A stretch of DNA of 64,000 nucleotides from Anomaloglossus baeobatrachus (GCF_048569485.1 NC_134354.1:396686170-396750169); one strand, 5' to 3'; shown: positions 22,200 through 32,749, numbered from the stretch's first letter. Numbers and translations: made by a program. Notes: generated from the letters alone by a model not told the origin.

Positions 22200-23012
22200 T
22201 GTTTGAGGGCAGCTTCATTAGACAGGCGATTAAAGATAGGTCATCTGTATTGTAATCCCAGAAAGTGTATCTGGCCAGGGTCAGAAAAACACAAGAAAAG
22301 TTGGGGTTTTTTTATCCAGAAGTAATGGATGAATTTTCATTTGTATGTCTGTTTTTAAAGGTGTGGTCCAAAGGCTGAAAAAATTTCAGTCTAAAACCCT
22401 ATCTATTTACTGCCCCAATATAAACTCATTTTGAATGCATTACATATTCCCTTCCCTTTCCTGATTACACTTTCTAACTAATAATGATTTTTTTTCCCTA
22501 CTTCCTGTCTGATGACTCTTTGTTTGAGAATCCCAGTGCATTCACTAAAACAAAGCGTCATCAGGGGGCAGAGGCTGTGGTCACTGTCACAGCCTCTGCC
22601 CCTGCCTGAATCAAAGCGGTCGGTCTTTGTTGGCGCCTCAGATCTGTAGAGCCGGCAACACAGAGCTAAAGTTTATTTATCCTTAGGACCATCCATTTAA
22701 ACATCAACAATTATAATATTTTGCAAGATAAATTGACTTTTCTATGTTAAGCATTGCTATGGATCTGTTAAAAATAGGTGCTATACGGATGGTATCCATA
22801 TGGCACCTATTTTGTTAACTCCCCCATTTAGTTTAATGGGCAAATATGATTGTAAACATAGTGCTTGCTGTGATTTTTATCACATGGACAATTGGTGCAA
22901 GAGGAAAAATGTACATGTAAAGTACCCTATTGCACTTGTTTGTGTAGTGGCCATATGCTGTTTTGTATATGGATAGCAAACGGATGTGAAATACACTCAT
23001 CTGAAGAAAGCC
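22200..23012. other. Intergenic stretch with a small perfect-like hairpin
   Basis: No gene recognised. GGCAGAGGCTGTGGTCACTG at about 22,566 pairs with CACAGCCTCTGCCCCTG just downstream, probably the centre of a decayed MITE. The rest is AT-rich. Confidence 0.3.
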
Positions 23013-23216
23013 TTAGGCTGGAGTCACACTTGTGAGAGATTTGCGCGAGTCTCGCATCGCATCACCCGGCACGGCCTGATGCTCTCCGGACAGGAGCTTC
23101 TCAGCTGCATAGAAATACATGCTGCCATCCTGCTCCTGTCTGGAGAGTGTGCGGCCATGCAGGGTGATGCAATACGAGACTAGCGCGAGTCTCTCACAAG
23201 TGTGATTCTGGCCTTA
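23013..23216. mobile_element. TTA-flanked MITE (PIF/Harbinger-like), 198 bp
   Basis: TTA (23,013-23,015), then GGCTGGAGTCACACTTGTGAG, ending CTCACAAGTGTGATTCTGGCC, then TTA (23,214-23,216). The core holds GCGCGAGTCTCGCATCGCATC and its inverted partner, so the copy is almost fully self-complementary. Confidence 0.75.
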
Positions 23217-23990
23217 AAGAGAACCTCATGCCATCCAAGCCAGCAGCATTCACATTTTCATGTCAAAATTCCCTTCCTAACCAGCCCTGTATAACATTAT
23301 TCTCTAAAATCAATGTGTAAAAAAAATATTTATTACCTCAGTTATTTGTATGCAAATTAGGGCTTTGTCTAGTCAAAGGAGCTTTAATCCCCCAGACTAG
23401 TCAGCCCTCTTCCCATGTTATCACGCCCCTGTGGGTGTGATGACATGATTTCCATGAGCTAACGTCATCGCAGCCGCTAGAAATCTCCAGCATTTGAGCG
23501 GCTCATTTCGGCAGCATTAGTGTGTCTCAGAAGCAGGGTGTATGCGTCCCGACTTCAGTGAGGTGCACTGCGCATGATCTATAATGCAGAAGATGTTTTT
23601 TTTTATGTAGAAGAAAAATGTTTTTTTTATCAGTGTCCTGGATCCGATTTTCACCCAATTTTAGTGGTATCCTTTTCCATCTGTATGCAAAAAATAATAA
23701 TTTAAAAAAAAAACCAACCTATTTTTTCAGCTTCTTCTACCTAGGAAACAGTTAAAAAAAACTGTCACCGATTAACCAAAGTTCAGGCCGTGCCCATACA
23801 GTAATAGGTATGTGCTATATCCAAGAAAAACATGTACAGAACAAATACACAGCCGGTCAATAGTTTGGACACCACTGCTTCAATGGTTTTCCTTATTCTT
23901 AATGCAAGGTGCACATTGTAGATTCAGACTGAAAGTAACAAAACCACGGTGAGAACACCTGGAAATAGCGACTAAAGAAACAAAATAGAA
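23217..23990. other. Intergenic or decayed repeat, unassigned
   Basis: It opens with AAAGAGAACCTCATGCC, which resembles the left end of TTAA elements (compare AAAGAGAACCTGTTAG at 52,285). No mirrored right end is clear. No gene recognised. Confidence 0.3.
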
Positions 23991-23991
23991 T

Positions 23992-25102
23992 GGACCTGAT
24001 TCATCAAAGCTTTTACACAAATACTGGCGCAAGACGGTTTGAAACGTCGTATCATATTGTCGTAAGTGGTGACTTTTGACGTTATCACGCCATTTTCGCA
24101 AAGCTCTGACAACGTGGGTGGAACAAGGGTGTGGTGTCCGCCACCATTACGAAAGGCGGTACTTGGGATGCTAAAATTCTTACTCCAGCTTGGACTATGT
24201 AGTAAAGCACACACAGAAGTGCCACTTGTGTGACGGTCTTGATTGATGAAGACGTGTGAAAAAGACCTCGCCTCACCTCGCGTAGGTGCTCTGGAGAAAA
24301 CAGTCAATAATAAAGTGGGGTAACTCCGGCACACTACTATTTCCCATAAAGATCATGGAGACATAGAAAATTGAAGAAAAATCTTTTTTCCTTTATTTTT
24401 GCTCGTGAAAAAAGTGAAAAGGTGAAACAGTGCTTATATTAGAATTTAGTGTGGTATAGACGGGAGCATCAACTGAGATTTTAATGTTGGTAATAGGTCA
24501 CTCTCTTGTAAGGAGGGCGTGAAGGGTACGGTGTTCTTGTGGTCCCTGCAATATGGTGACTGGAAATTAGACGTGGGGACACCACGTACCATCAAAGGCA
24601 CAGAACCTGATCATATGTCCGTGCGATCCATATGTGCCGTAGGAATGCTCGGGTACTCAAGAAACCCTTTGTTCAAGGTAGGTTATTGCTCAAGTAGCAA
24701 AGTAATCAGGAATTAGAGAGCAGAATGTGGTCAAAGGAAGGAGATGATGGAATCTATTCCAGTTAGTTGCCTATGACTCCAATGGTTAAGGAAAAGGTCC
24801 AGGAGAAATGTGGGAGTCCGGGCGAACTAGCGGCATATGTCAGAGGTGCTGGGGAGCTGTACCGTGCGTCCTGTGGCGTCACCTCTTCACTTTTTTCACG
24901 AGCAAAAATAAAGAAAAAAGATTTTTCTTCAATTTTCTATGTCTCCATGATCTTTATGGGAAATAGTAGTGTGCCGGAGTTACCCCACTTTATTATTGAT
25001 TGATGAAGAGTCATACCTCTTGATGAATAAGGAGTATCTGACTCCAGCACAGTTTCTCATCAAAACCGGCATTAATAATGCTAGTCTTGATGAATCGGGC
25101 CA
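23992..25102. mobile_element. Palindromic MITE split by a fold-back insertion
   Basis: The left part begins GGACCTGATTCATCAAAGC and the right part ends with the inverted TTGATGAATCGGGCC. The ends pair although about 770 bp of other DNA (24,239-25,009) lies between them. A relative without the insertion is at 55,657-55,965. Non-coding. Confidence 0.55.
24239..25009. mobile_element. Fold-back element flanked by a 14-bp direct repeat
   Basis: TTGATTGATGAAGA occurs at 24,239-24,252 and 24,996-25,009. Between them are 743 bp with about 125 bp inverted arms (24,303-24,430 and 24,880-24,995) containing ACTCCGGCACACTACTATTT and TTTTTCACGAGCAAAAATAAA in opposite orientations. The left arm is preceded by an extra unpaired segment. 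No coding frame recognised. Same architecture as the elements at 2.1 and 9.7 kb. Confidence 0.7.
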
Positions 25103-25242
25103 ATATGTGTTAAACCTTAAAGTCCTCAAAGTATCCCCACGTGGCATTTTCTCAAATAACTTTATTAGACAATCACATGGAATTAGAGTCTGAATGAGAC
25201 CTTAGTGCTATCTAACGTGAATGATACCGCAGCCCACATTAC

Positions 25243-25999
25243 TGTCAGGGCCGGGCGGTCGGGCAGACCCAGGAGGTGGATCCACTGGGCCGAACTCTAA
25301 GATGGTGGTAGGGAGTCCGGTAGCTGAAGCACTGATGGGCAGCAGAACAGTCCGTGCAAGTGAAGGTAGCGGAGGAGTCCCTGGGACCACGGAGTCACAG
25401 ATGGCAGTCCGGGTGACGTAGCTCAGGTTCGGAAGCCAAGATGATGTCAGGCGGGGTCCGGAACCTTTGGAGCGAGATGACGGGTCACCGCAGGGATCCG
25501 AGATGGTACGGACTGTCAGATGGCAGACGGACAGCGTGCGGGGCTCGGGATTCAGCAGGACTGGATGGCGAGGCGGGATCAGCTCTAGAAGAGAGATACG
25601 TAAGTATGGCAGGAAAACACAAGGAGACCTGACTCCTAGCTCAGGAAACACGAAGATCAGGCCCCGCCCCCTTGGACAAGAACCCCCTTTATACCCCGTA
25701 CCTGTCTAACCTCATTTCCTGTTAATGGGCGCTGGCCCTTTAAGAAAGGGTCAGTGACCGCAGCGCGCGCCCTAATGCGCATGCGCGCGGCCCGGGTGCC
25801 AGAAGCCAGGGAAGGAGGCTGAGAGGAGGACGCAGGGGAGCCGGCCAGGGCCTGGGAGGCCGTCGGGCGCCGGGATCGGCGGCCAGGGAGCCTAGGAAGG
25901 ACGGGCACAAGAGACTGGGACGCGGGGAGCGTGGCAGGTGAGCCGGGGAGCGGGACAGGAGACCCGGGAAGGGGAGCCGAGGGCCCGGGGAGCGTGACA
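25243..25999 (-). repeat. 3' LTR of the Gypsy element
   Basis: Ends TGTCAG...GTGACA. On the minus strand it carries TATAAA at 25,688-25,693. About 30 bp downstream of that box is GGCCTGATCTT (25,653-25,663), the likely start of the transcript. The outer side touches the ATTAC duplication. Confidence 0.9.
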
Positions 26000-28900
26000 G
26001 TACCCCCCTCCCCACGCCCCCCTCCCCGCAACCGGGACATGAAGGCACGGATCAGAGGAGAGCCCACGTTCTCCCTGGGTTCCCAGGATCTATCCTCAGG
26101 ACCATACCCCTCCCAGTCCACCAGGAAGAACTGCCGGCCACGAACAGTCTTCATGGCCACGATATCCCTTACCGCATAGATGTCGTCCTCAGCAATAGGA
26201 GGAGGAGCCGGACTGGCAGCAGCGGAGAAGGGACCAAGGAACACCGGCTTGAGTAGAGAGACGTGGAAGGAGTTGGGTATTTTCATCGTGGTCGGAAGCC
26301 TCAGTTTGTAGGAGACCTCATTGATCTTGCTGAGGACCTTAAACGGCCCGATGTAGCGAGGACCCAGCTTGTAGGAAGGTATCTTCAGTCGGATGTACTG
26401 GGAAGCAAGCCAGACCAGGTCACCAGGAGAGAAACACGGAGGATCTAGACGCCTTTTGTCAGCGTGTTTCTTCATCCGCTGGGAAGCGCGCCCAAGGGAC
26501 GCCTTGACAGAGTCCCAAATGGTAGCGAAGTCACGGGCTACAGTATCAGCAGCAGGGACATCCGAAGAAGGGGATATAGGCAACGGGACGGAAGGCTGCA
26601 GTCCGTAAACGACATGGAAGGGAGATTTGGAGGACGACTCACTGACGTGGTGGTTATGGGAGAATTCAGCCCAAGGCAGAAGCGTGGACCAGTCGTCGTG
26701 ATGGGCGTTGACATAGTGGCGTAAGAAGGAGGTCAAGATTTGATTGACCCTTTCCACTTGGCCATTAGACTGAGGATGGTAAGCGGAAGAAAAGTCCAGA
26801 GTCACTCCCAGATGTTTGCAGAGAGCCCTCCAGAAGCGGGAGGTGAACTGAGTTCCTCTGTCGGACACGATGTGGGAAGGAAAGCCATGCAAGCGGAAGA
26901 TATGTTGTATATAGGCTTCCGCGAGTTCCTGAGCAGAGGGCAGTCCGGGCATAGGGACGAAGTGAGCCATTTTGGAGAACCGATCCACCACGACCCATAT
27001 GACTGTGTGTCCGGATGATACTGGCAAGTCCGTAATAAAGTCCATCGCTATGTGTTGCCATGGAACTGAGGGTATCGGCAGAGGCAGAAGACGGCCATAG
27101 GGCAGGTGTTTGGGCGTCTTGTTCCTGGCACAAGAGGGGCAGGCAGAGACAAAGGCGGCAACGTCCGTGCGAAGGGATGGCCACCAGTAATGGCGTACAA
27201 TCGCACCCCATGTTCTCTTCTGGCCTGCATGGCCGGCTGTTTTCGAGGCATGACCCCAGTGTAACACTTTTTGCCTGTCGGTCTCAGAGACATAGGTCTT
27301 CCCGGGTGGTATCTGGGCCAGAGTGACAGGAGCCACCGGAACAATCTTGCTAGGAGAGATGATAGGTTGGGTAGTCTCTTCCTCCTGCTCCAGAGGCATG
27401 AGAGACCTAGACAAGGCATCAGCGCGTATATTCTTGTCTGCGGGTCGGAAGTGAAGCTGGAAGTCAAACCTGGCAAAGAATAAGGACCACCTGGCTTGTC
27501 GTGGGTTCAGTCGCTGAGCGGACCGCAGGTATTCCAGGTTCTTGTGGTCCGTGTAGATAATCACAGGGTACACTGCTCCTTCCAGGAGGTAGCGCCACTC
27601 CTCCAGAGCCAGTTTGACCGCCAATAGTTCTCGGTCACCGATGGTGTAATTACGTTCAGGTGCTGAGAAGCTTTTAGAGAAGAAACCGCAAGTCGCCATC
27701 TTCCCGGAGGAGGATTTTTGCATGAGCACTGCTCCGGCTCCTGAGGAGGAGGCATCCACCTCTAAGGTGAACTGGCGGTTTAACTCCGGTCGGTGGAGTA
27801 CAGGAGAGGAGGCGAATGCTCGCTTCAGGGAGCAAAACGCGGCGTCGGCCGCAGGTGACCAGTCCTTTGGATTAGCCTCCTTTTTGGTCAGAGCGGAGAG
27901 AGGAGCAGTCAGGGCGGAGAAGTGAGGGATAAACTGGCGGTAGTAGTTGGCAAATCCCAGGAACCGTTGGATTGCCTTCAGTCCAGAAGGGGGAGGCCAG
28001 TGGAGGATGGAGGAGACCTTCTTTGGATCCATCTGCAGCCCAGTACCCGAGATGATGTATCCCAGGAAAGGAAGAGAAGACTGCTCAAAGACGCACTTTT
28101 CATATTTGGCGTAGAGATGATTCTCTCTCAGTCTTTGTAGAACCAGCTTTACGTTCTCTCTGTGGGTCTGGAGGTCCGGAGAGAAGACAAGGATGTCATC
28201 CAGATAAACTACTACACATACGTAGAGGAGGTCCCGGAAAATGTCGTTCACCAGTTCTTGGAATACGGCAGGAGCGTTACACAGACCGAAGGGCATCACG
28301 CAGTATTCATAGTGCCCATCGCGAGTATTAAACGCGGTCTTCCATTCGTCTCCAGAGCGGATACGAACTAGGTTGTAGGCACCCCGAAGATCCAGTTTGG
28401 TGAACACACGGGCTCCTCTGAGCCGATCGAATAATTCGGGGATGAGCGGTAGGGGGTACTTGTTTTTTATGGTAATCTGATTCAAGCCCCGGTAGTCAAT
28501 GCGTGGGCGTAGGTCACCCTCTTTCTTCTTAACGAAGAAGAAGCCTGCTCCCGCAGGAGAGGAGGATCTCCGGATGAATCCCTTTGCCAGGCTTTCCGTG
28601 ATGTAGGTGGACATGGCCCTGGTTTCGGCTGGAGACAACGGATATATCCGTCCTCGAGGTGGTGTTGTTCCTGGGAGCAGGTCGATGGCGCAATCGTAGG
28701 GACGGTGTGGCGGAAGTACCTCAGACTCCTTCTTGTCAAAAACGTCCGCGAAGGACCAATAGGCCGAGGGCAGACCCGGTAGGTACTCAGGAACCGGAGG
28801 TCGTCGGACTGGTTGTATAGACTTTAAACATCTTTCATGACAGGCAGAGCCCCAACGGGTGATTTCGCCAGTACCCCAGCTGACTGATGGTTCGTGTGTT

Positions 28901-29247
28901 CGCAACCAAGGAAGTCCCAGCAGGATTTGATGGGACATGTGTGGAAGGACGTAGAGAGAGATGTTCTCGGTGTGCAGAGCACCGATACGCAGTTCCACCG
29001 GCTTGGTGATCCAGGAGATGGTATCAGAGAGGGGTCTCCCATCCACCGAGGCAATCAGTAGGGGCTTCTCGAGTAGAGTAACAGGCAGCTGGTATTTGTC
29101 CACCGTGGCCTGCTGGATAAAATTGCCTGCTGCTCCGGAGTCGAGGTATGCCTCAGCCGTGAAGCGCGTCTCTCCTGTTGATACTTGTACCGTCCACATA
29201 ACTGGGTCTGAGAGAGTCCCAGCACCTAGGGTGGCCTCTCCTACCAA
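25657..29247 (-). CDS. pol: Gypsy pol polyprotein (PR-RT-RH-IN-chromodomain)
   Basis: About 1,196 codons. Visible in order are a retropepsin-type aspartic protease (AYLDSGAAG, about residue 35), reverse transcriptase with the YLDD active site (about residue 350), RNase H (EVDASSSGAGAV and YTDHKNLEYL, about 490-580), an integrase zinc-binding HHCC region (HxxxxH then CPSCARNK, about 670-715), an integrase DDE core (MDFITDLP, SDRGTQF, SNGQVERV), and a C-terminal chromodomain (FFLVDWEGYGPEDRSWEP). The frame reaches slightly into the 3' LTR. It begins at the end of gag in a different frame, an arrangement in which many Gypsy elements express pol by ribosomal frameshifting. The chromodomain is known in this group to guide integration to marked chromatin. 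Confidence 0.92.
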   Translation of the reverse strand: MVGEATLGAGTLSDPVMWTVQVSTGETRFTAEAYLDSGAAGNFIQQATVDKYQLPVTLLEKPLLIASVDGRPLSDTISWITKPVELRIGALHTENISLYVLPHMSHQILLGLPWLRTHEPSVSWGTGEITRWGSACHERCLKSIQPVRRPPVPEYLPGLPSAYWSFADVFDKKESEVLPPHRPYDCAIDLLPGTTPPRGRIYPLSPAETRAMSTYITESLAKGFIRRSSSPAGAGFFFVKKKEGDLRPRIDYRGLNQITIKNKYPLPLIPELFDRLRGARVFTKLDLRGAYNLVRIRSGDEWKTAFNTRDGHYEYCVMPFGLCNAPAVFQELVNDIFRDLLYVCVVVYLDDILVFSPDLQTHRENVKLVLQRLRENHLYAKYEKCVFEQSSLPFLGYIISGTGLQMDPKKVSSILHWPPPSGLKAIQRFLGFANYYRQFIPHFSALTAPLSALTKKEANPKDWSPAADAAFCSLKRAFASSPVLHRPELNRQFTLEVDASSSGAGAVLMQKSSSGKMATCGFFSKSFSAPERNYTIGDRELLAVKLALEEWRYLLEGAVYPVIIYTDHKNLEYLRSAQRLNPRQARWSLFFARFDFQLHFRPADKNIRADALSRSLMPLEQEEETTQPIISPSKIVPVAPVTLAQIPPGKTYVSETDRQKVLHWGHASKTAGHAGQKRTWGAIVRHYWWPSLRTDVAAFVSACPSCARNKTPKHLPYGRLLPLPIPSVPWQHIAMDFITDLPVSSGHTVIWVVVDRFSKMAHFVPMPGLPSAQELAEAYIQHIFRLHGFPSHIVSDRGTQFTSRFWRALCKHLGVTLDFSSAYHPQSNGQVERVNQILTSFLRHYVNAHHDDWSTLLPWAEFSHNHHVSESSSKSPFHVVYGLQPSVPLPISPSSDVPAADTVARDFATIWDSVKASLGRASQRMKKHADKRRLDPPCFSPGDLVWLASQYIRLKIPSYKLGPRYIGPFKVLSKINEVSYKLRLPTTMKIPNSFHVSLLKPVFLGPFSAAASPAPPPIAEDDIYAVRDIVAMKTVRGRQFFLVDWEGYGPEDRSWEPRENVGSPLIRAFMSRLRGGGRGEGGTVTLPGPSAPLPGSPVPLPGSPATLPASQSLVPVLPRLPGRRSRRPTASQALAGSPASSSQPPSLASGTRAARMRIRARAAVTDPFLKGQRPLTGNEVRQVRGIKGVLVQGGGA
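26000..26022 (-). other. Polypurine tract beside the 3' LTR
   Basis: On the minus strand a G-rich run (GGGGAGGGGGGTAC) lies immediately before the LTR's TGTCAC start. That is the expected position of the plus-strand DNA primer in LTR elements. Confidence 0.7.
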
Positions 29248-29249
29248 CC

Positions 29250-30194
29250 CTAGGCTTTGGAGTTTCCCGGCCTTTCCGGACAGGAGCGTAGGAGATGTGT
29301 GCCCTCTCCGCAGTAAAAGCAGAGGCCCTTGGCGAGCCGCTCTGCTCGACGTTGGTCAGACTGTCGTACTCGGTCAACCTGCATGGGTTCGTGGACAGGA
29401 ATCCCAGCTGTTGATGACTGTGGCACAGAGGATTTCTGTGGCGGGGAGGAGTGCCGTACCGCACGTCGCTCACGAACCAGCTCTTTGGAGCGCTCCTGAA
29501 AACGAATGTCTACTCGAGTGGCTAGGGCAATCAGGGCATCTAGGGTGGAGGGCACGTCACGACCCGCCAACTCATCTTTGATGCGACTCGAAAGTCCTTC
29601 CCAGAAGGCGGCTGTCAGGGCCTCATTATTCCACCCGAGTTCAGAAGCCAAAGTGCGGAAACGGATGGCGTATTGGCCCACCGTCAGTGTTCCTTGACGT
29701 AGGCGGAGAAGTGATGAAGCAGACGCAGAGGCGCGTCCCGGCTCGTCAAAGGTACTGCGAAAGGCCTGCAGGAACTCTTGAAGATCCTTGGTCATGGGGT
29801 CCTCCTTCTCCCACAAGGGGTTCATCCACGCCAGTGCCTCGCCCTCCAGGTGAGACATTATAAAGGCGACCTTGGCTTGGTCGGAGGCGAACAGATGTGG
29901 CAGCTGCGTGAAATGAAGGGAACATTGGTTTATGAAGCCCCTGCAGGTCTTGGGATCTCCAGCATAACGAGGTGGTGACGCCAAACGGAGTCGGGAGGCA
30001 TCCGACGCGGCTGCCACTGGTGCGGGAGCCGTGGATTGCCTAGTGGGGGACCTGGTTGCCGCAGGCGTCATTGATGCTTGTAACGTGTACAGGCGGGTGT
30101 CCACGGAGGTCATAAATTGCAGCATGCGGGTCTGGACTTCACGCTGGCGTTGGAGTTCCTCTTGCAGGGCCAATAGTGCTGCAGCGGGATCCAT
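29250..30194 (-). CDS. gag: Gypsy gag (capsid and nucleocapsid)
   Basis: About 314 codons starting MDPAAALLALQEELQRQ. The N-terminal part is helical with coiled-coil character, and the middle (WMNPLWEKEDPM, FRSTFDEPG, LRQGTLTVGQYAIRFRTLASE) is the standard retrotransposon gag capsid region. A single zinc knuckle CFYCGEGTHLLRSC (CX2CX4HX4C) lies at about residue 293 near the C-terminus. The start codon lies only 13 bases from the 5' LTR, so the leader is extremely short. The protein would form the cytoplasmic particle that packages the element's RNA. The frame looks whole. Confidence 0.9.
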   Translation of the reverse strand: MDPAAALLALQEELQRQREVQTRMLQFMTSVDTRLYTLQASMTPAATRSPTRQSTAPAPVAAASDASRLRLASPPRYAGDPKTCRGFINQCSLHFTQLPHLFASDQAKVAFIMSHLEGEALAWMNPLWEKEDPMTKDLQEFLQAFRSTFDEPGRASASASSLLRLRQGTLTVGQYAIRFRTLASELGWNNEALTAAFWEGLSSRIKDELAGRDVPSTLDALIALATRVDIRFQERSKELVRERRAVRHSSPPQKSSVPQSSTAGIPVHEPMQVDRVRQSDQRRAERLAKGLCFYCGEGTHLLRSCPERPGNSKA

Positions 30195-30205
30195 GGCCTG
30201 ATCTT
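30195..30205 (-). promoter_or_regulatory. Putative self-priming site next to the 5' LTR
   Basis: The 11 bases AAGATCAGGCC on the minus strand, two bases inside the 5' LTR, are exactly complementary to GGCCTGATCTT in the LTRs (25,653-25,663 and 30,618-30,628). That sequence sits about 30 bp after a TATAAA box and so is the predicted first 11 nt of the transcript. The spacer before gag is too short for a normal 18 nt tRNA primer site. This matches the self-priming described for Tf1/sushi elements. Confidence 0.65.
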
Positions 30206-30207
30206 AC

Positions 30208-30963
30208 TGTCAGGGCCGGGCGGTCGGGCAGACCCAGGAGGTGGATCCACTGGGCCGAACTCTAAGATGGTGGTAGGGAGTCCGGTAGCTGAAGCACTGA
30301 TGGGCAGCAGAACAGTCCGTGCAAGTGAAGGTAGCGGAGGAGTCCCTGGGACCACGGAGTCACAGATGGCAGTCCGGGTGACGTAGCTCAGGTTCGGAAG
30401 CCAAGATGATGTCAGGCGGGGTCCGGAACCTTTGGAGCGAGATGACGGGTCACCGCAGGGATCCGAGATGGTACGGACTGTCAGATGGCAGACGGACAGC
30501 GTGCGGGGCTCGGGATTCAGCAGGACTGGATGGCGAGGCGGGATCAGCTCTAGAAGAGAGATACGTAAGTATGGCAGGAAAACACAAGGAGACCTGACTC
30601 CTAGCTCAGGAAACACGAAGATCAGGCCCCGCCCCCTTGGACAAGAACCCCCTTTATACCCCGTACCTGTCTAACCTCATTTCCTGTTAATGGGCGCTGG
30701 CCCTTTAAGAAAGGGTCAGTGACCGCGCGCGCGCCCTAATGCGCATGCGCGCGGCCCGGGTGCCAGAAGCCAGGGAAGGAGGCTGAGAGGAGGACGCAGG
30801 GGAGCCGGCCAGGGCCTGGGAGGCCGTCGGGCGCCGGGATCGGCGGCCAGGGAGCCTAGGAAGGACGGGCACAAGAGACTGGGACGCGGGGAGCGTGGCA
30901 GGTGAGCCGGGGAGCGGGACAGGAGACCCGGGAAGGGGAGCCGAGGGCCCGGGGAGCGTGACA
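30208..30963 (-). repeat. 5' LTR of the Gypsy element
   Basis: 756 bp copy of the LTR at 25,243-25,999, near-identical along its whole length, carrying the same TATAAA and GGCCTGATCTT words. Its outer edge touches the second ATTAC. Confidence 0.9.
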
Positions 30964-30968
30964 ATTAC

Positions 30969-31645
30969 CAACCACTGCATGAGTCAGGGAGGTCTTCAGC
31001 CGTTATTGAAGTCATACATTTCTCATGCATTGTTTGTAAAGGTGTAGTAAAAAGTATTTTGTAAAAAAATACTATTATTTCCAAAAATATTTCTAAAAAG
31101 AACTGTAGATGGCGCTGCTGCACTAACAATGATGCAGAAACTCAAAAAAGTGTTCAGTTCCCCATGAAATAAGTATTTTTACCAATATTCTTTATCGGGT
31201 GGTTATTATATGTAAAGATTTTCATGAAGATGTCAGTGGTAAATTTAGCATGGCCCATAAGCAAATGTCCCATCCTTCCCATTTTTGGCAATTTTGTTAG
31301 AGATCATGTGCAGACAAAAGACCCAATTTATAAAGGAATTTTAGACTTTTTTGTTGTAAAATCTTTAGGAACTCAAAATGATGCTAAAATTTTGCGACTT
31401 TTAGCATTTTTATACCAGTGCAGGATAGCTTTGCCCAAAGTAGGCAGAGCCAGAGCAGAACAGATCATAGTGAAGCCCACCCGACAAATTCATAACAATT
31501 TATACAACAAAAAATGGTGTAAATTAAGCCAAGAGTGTCCACCAATCCGTAACCAGAGTAACATTTCTGGTAGAGGCGCATGGCAGTTGTTAGATTTCCA
31601 AAAATGTATTAAGAGGTACAAGCTATTTAATGAATTCAGTGAATC
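30969..31645. other. Intergenic stretch, nothing supported
   Basis: AT-rich. A 141-codon plus-strand frame (31,224-31,649) has no recognisable domain and its composition looks non-coding. Confidence 0.4.
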
Positions 31646-32243
31646 TTAGGCGGGCTTTACACGCTGTGACATCGCCAGCAATTGCTAGCGATGTCGAGCA
31701 CGATTGCACCCGCCCCCGTCGTACATGCGATATCTGGTGCTTGCTGCCGTAGCGAACATTATCGCTTCAGCAGCTTCACATGCACATACCTGGTTGGCGA
31801 CGTCGCTGTAACCACCGAACAATCCCTCCTTCAAGGGGGAGGTGCGTTCGGCGTCACAGCGACGTCACCGCGACGTCACTAAGCGGCCGGCCAATAGAAG
31901 CGGAGGGGCGGAGATAAGCGGGACATAACATGCCGCCAACCATATTCCTTCCGCATTGTCGGTGGACGCAGGTAAGGAGATGTTTGTTGTTCCTGCGGCT
32001 TCACACACAGCGATGTGTGGTGCTGCAGGGACGACTAACAACACCGTATCTGCAGCAGTAACGACATTATGACAATGAACGACGTGACACAGATCAGCAA
32101 TTTTTTACGCTTTCGCGCTCATTCATCGTCGCACCTAGGATTTACACATTGAGATGTCGCTACCGGCGCCAGATGTGCGTCACTAACGACGTGACCCCGA
32201 CGATATATCGGTAGCGATGTCGCAGCATGTAAAGCCCACCTTA
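31646..32243. mobile_element. TTA-flanked MITE (PIF/Harbinger-like)
   Basis: TTA (31,646-31,648), then GGCGGGCTTTACACGCTGTG, ending CATGTAAAGCCCACC, then TTA (32,241-32,243). Same subfamily as 16,651-17,234, with most of the interior aligning by eye. Non-coding. Confidence 0.75.
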
Positions 32244-32383
32244 CTCCAGATGATTTAATTTAGGCTGTAGTGCAAATCGCCAGTTTTATTAAATCAGGAT
32301 CAAAGTCTTACATGACTAGATTAAGAAGCCAAATATTAAAGAGATGGAATGTAGAACATTTCTTTATTTTATTCACTTACTAC

Positions 32384-32500
32384 TCAGATTTACTGCATCA
32401 TAATCCACAGCACTTTATAGAGATTATCATCACTGTCCTCATTGGGGCTCAATCTAAATTTCCTATCATTATGTCTTTGGAGTATGGGAAGAAACCGTAA
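32384..32500 (+). repeat. Diverged copy of the LINE-derived repeat at 8.2 kb
   Basis: Contains CATCACTGTCCTCATTGGGG, then CTATCATTATGTCTTTGGAG and TATGGGAAGAAACC, in the same order as at 8,200-8,290. Truncated on both sides. Confidence 0.6.
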
Positions 32501-32749
32501 CACTTCTTGCCGAGCAACTTTCTGCAAGTACCAGCAAATGAGTTCAGAAACAAGGACTTTGAATAAGAATCGAAACATTTAAAGTACCTCTCCAGCATTT
32601 TTTGGGATTGTTTTTCAGCACTGGAGAGGTGCTATTACTCTAAAGTCCCTCACCCTAGTAATTTACTTGCTCGCCTCTGTCAACACCTTTTTTCAGCAGT
32701 GCTCTGGTTCCAAGTCGCCATTTCGAGACCGCTACTTCTAACTGCCGGA

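Larger units (their letters stand above)
25238..30968 (-). mobile_element. Ty3/Gypsy chromovirus, whole-looking and very young
   Basis: The element is 25,243-30,963, flanked by a perfect ATTAC duplication (25,238-25,242; 30,964-30,968). The two LTRs are 757 and 756 bp and seem to differ at only about one place, so insertion was very recent. Between them, reading on the minus strand, are a gag frame, then a pol frame with protease, reverse transcriptase, RNase H, integrase and a C-terminal chromodomain. No breaks are seen. The chromodomain and the short leader place it with vertebrate chromoviruses of the Tf1/sushi type. Younger than every other element in the window on LTR evidence. Confidence 0.92.

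Noticed and set aside
25208-26048. ORFs inside the LTR (also repeated at 30,110-30,980)
   Set aside because: The same frames occur in both LTRs. They are GC-rich terminal repeat sequence rather than genes.
31224-31649. 141-codon plus-strand ORF
   Set aside because: No recognisable domain or motif, AT-rich non-coding composition, and it ends at a MITE boundary.
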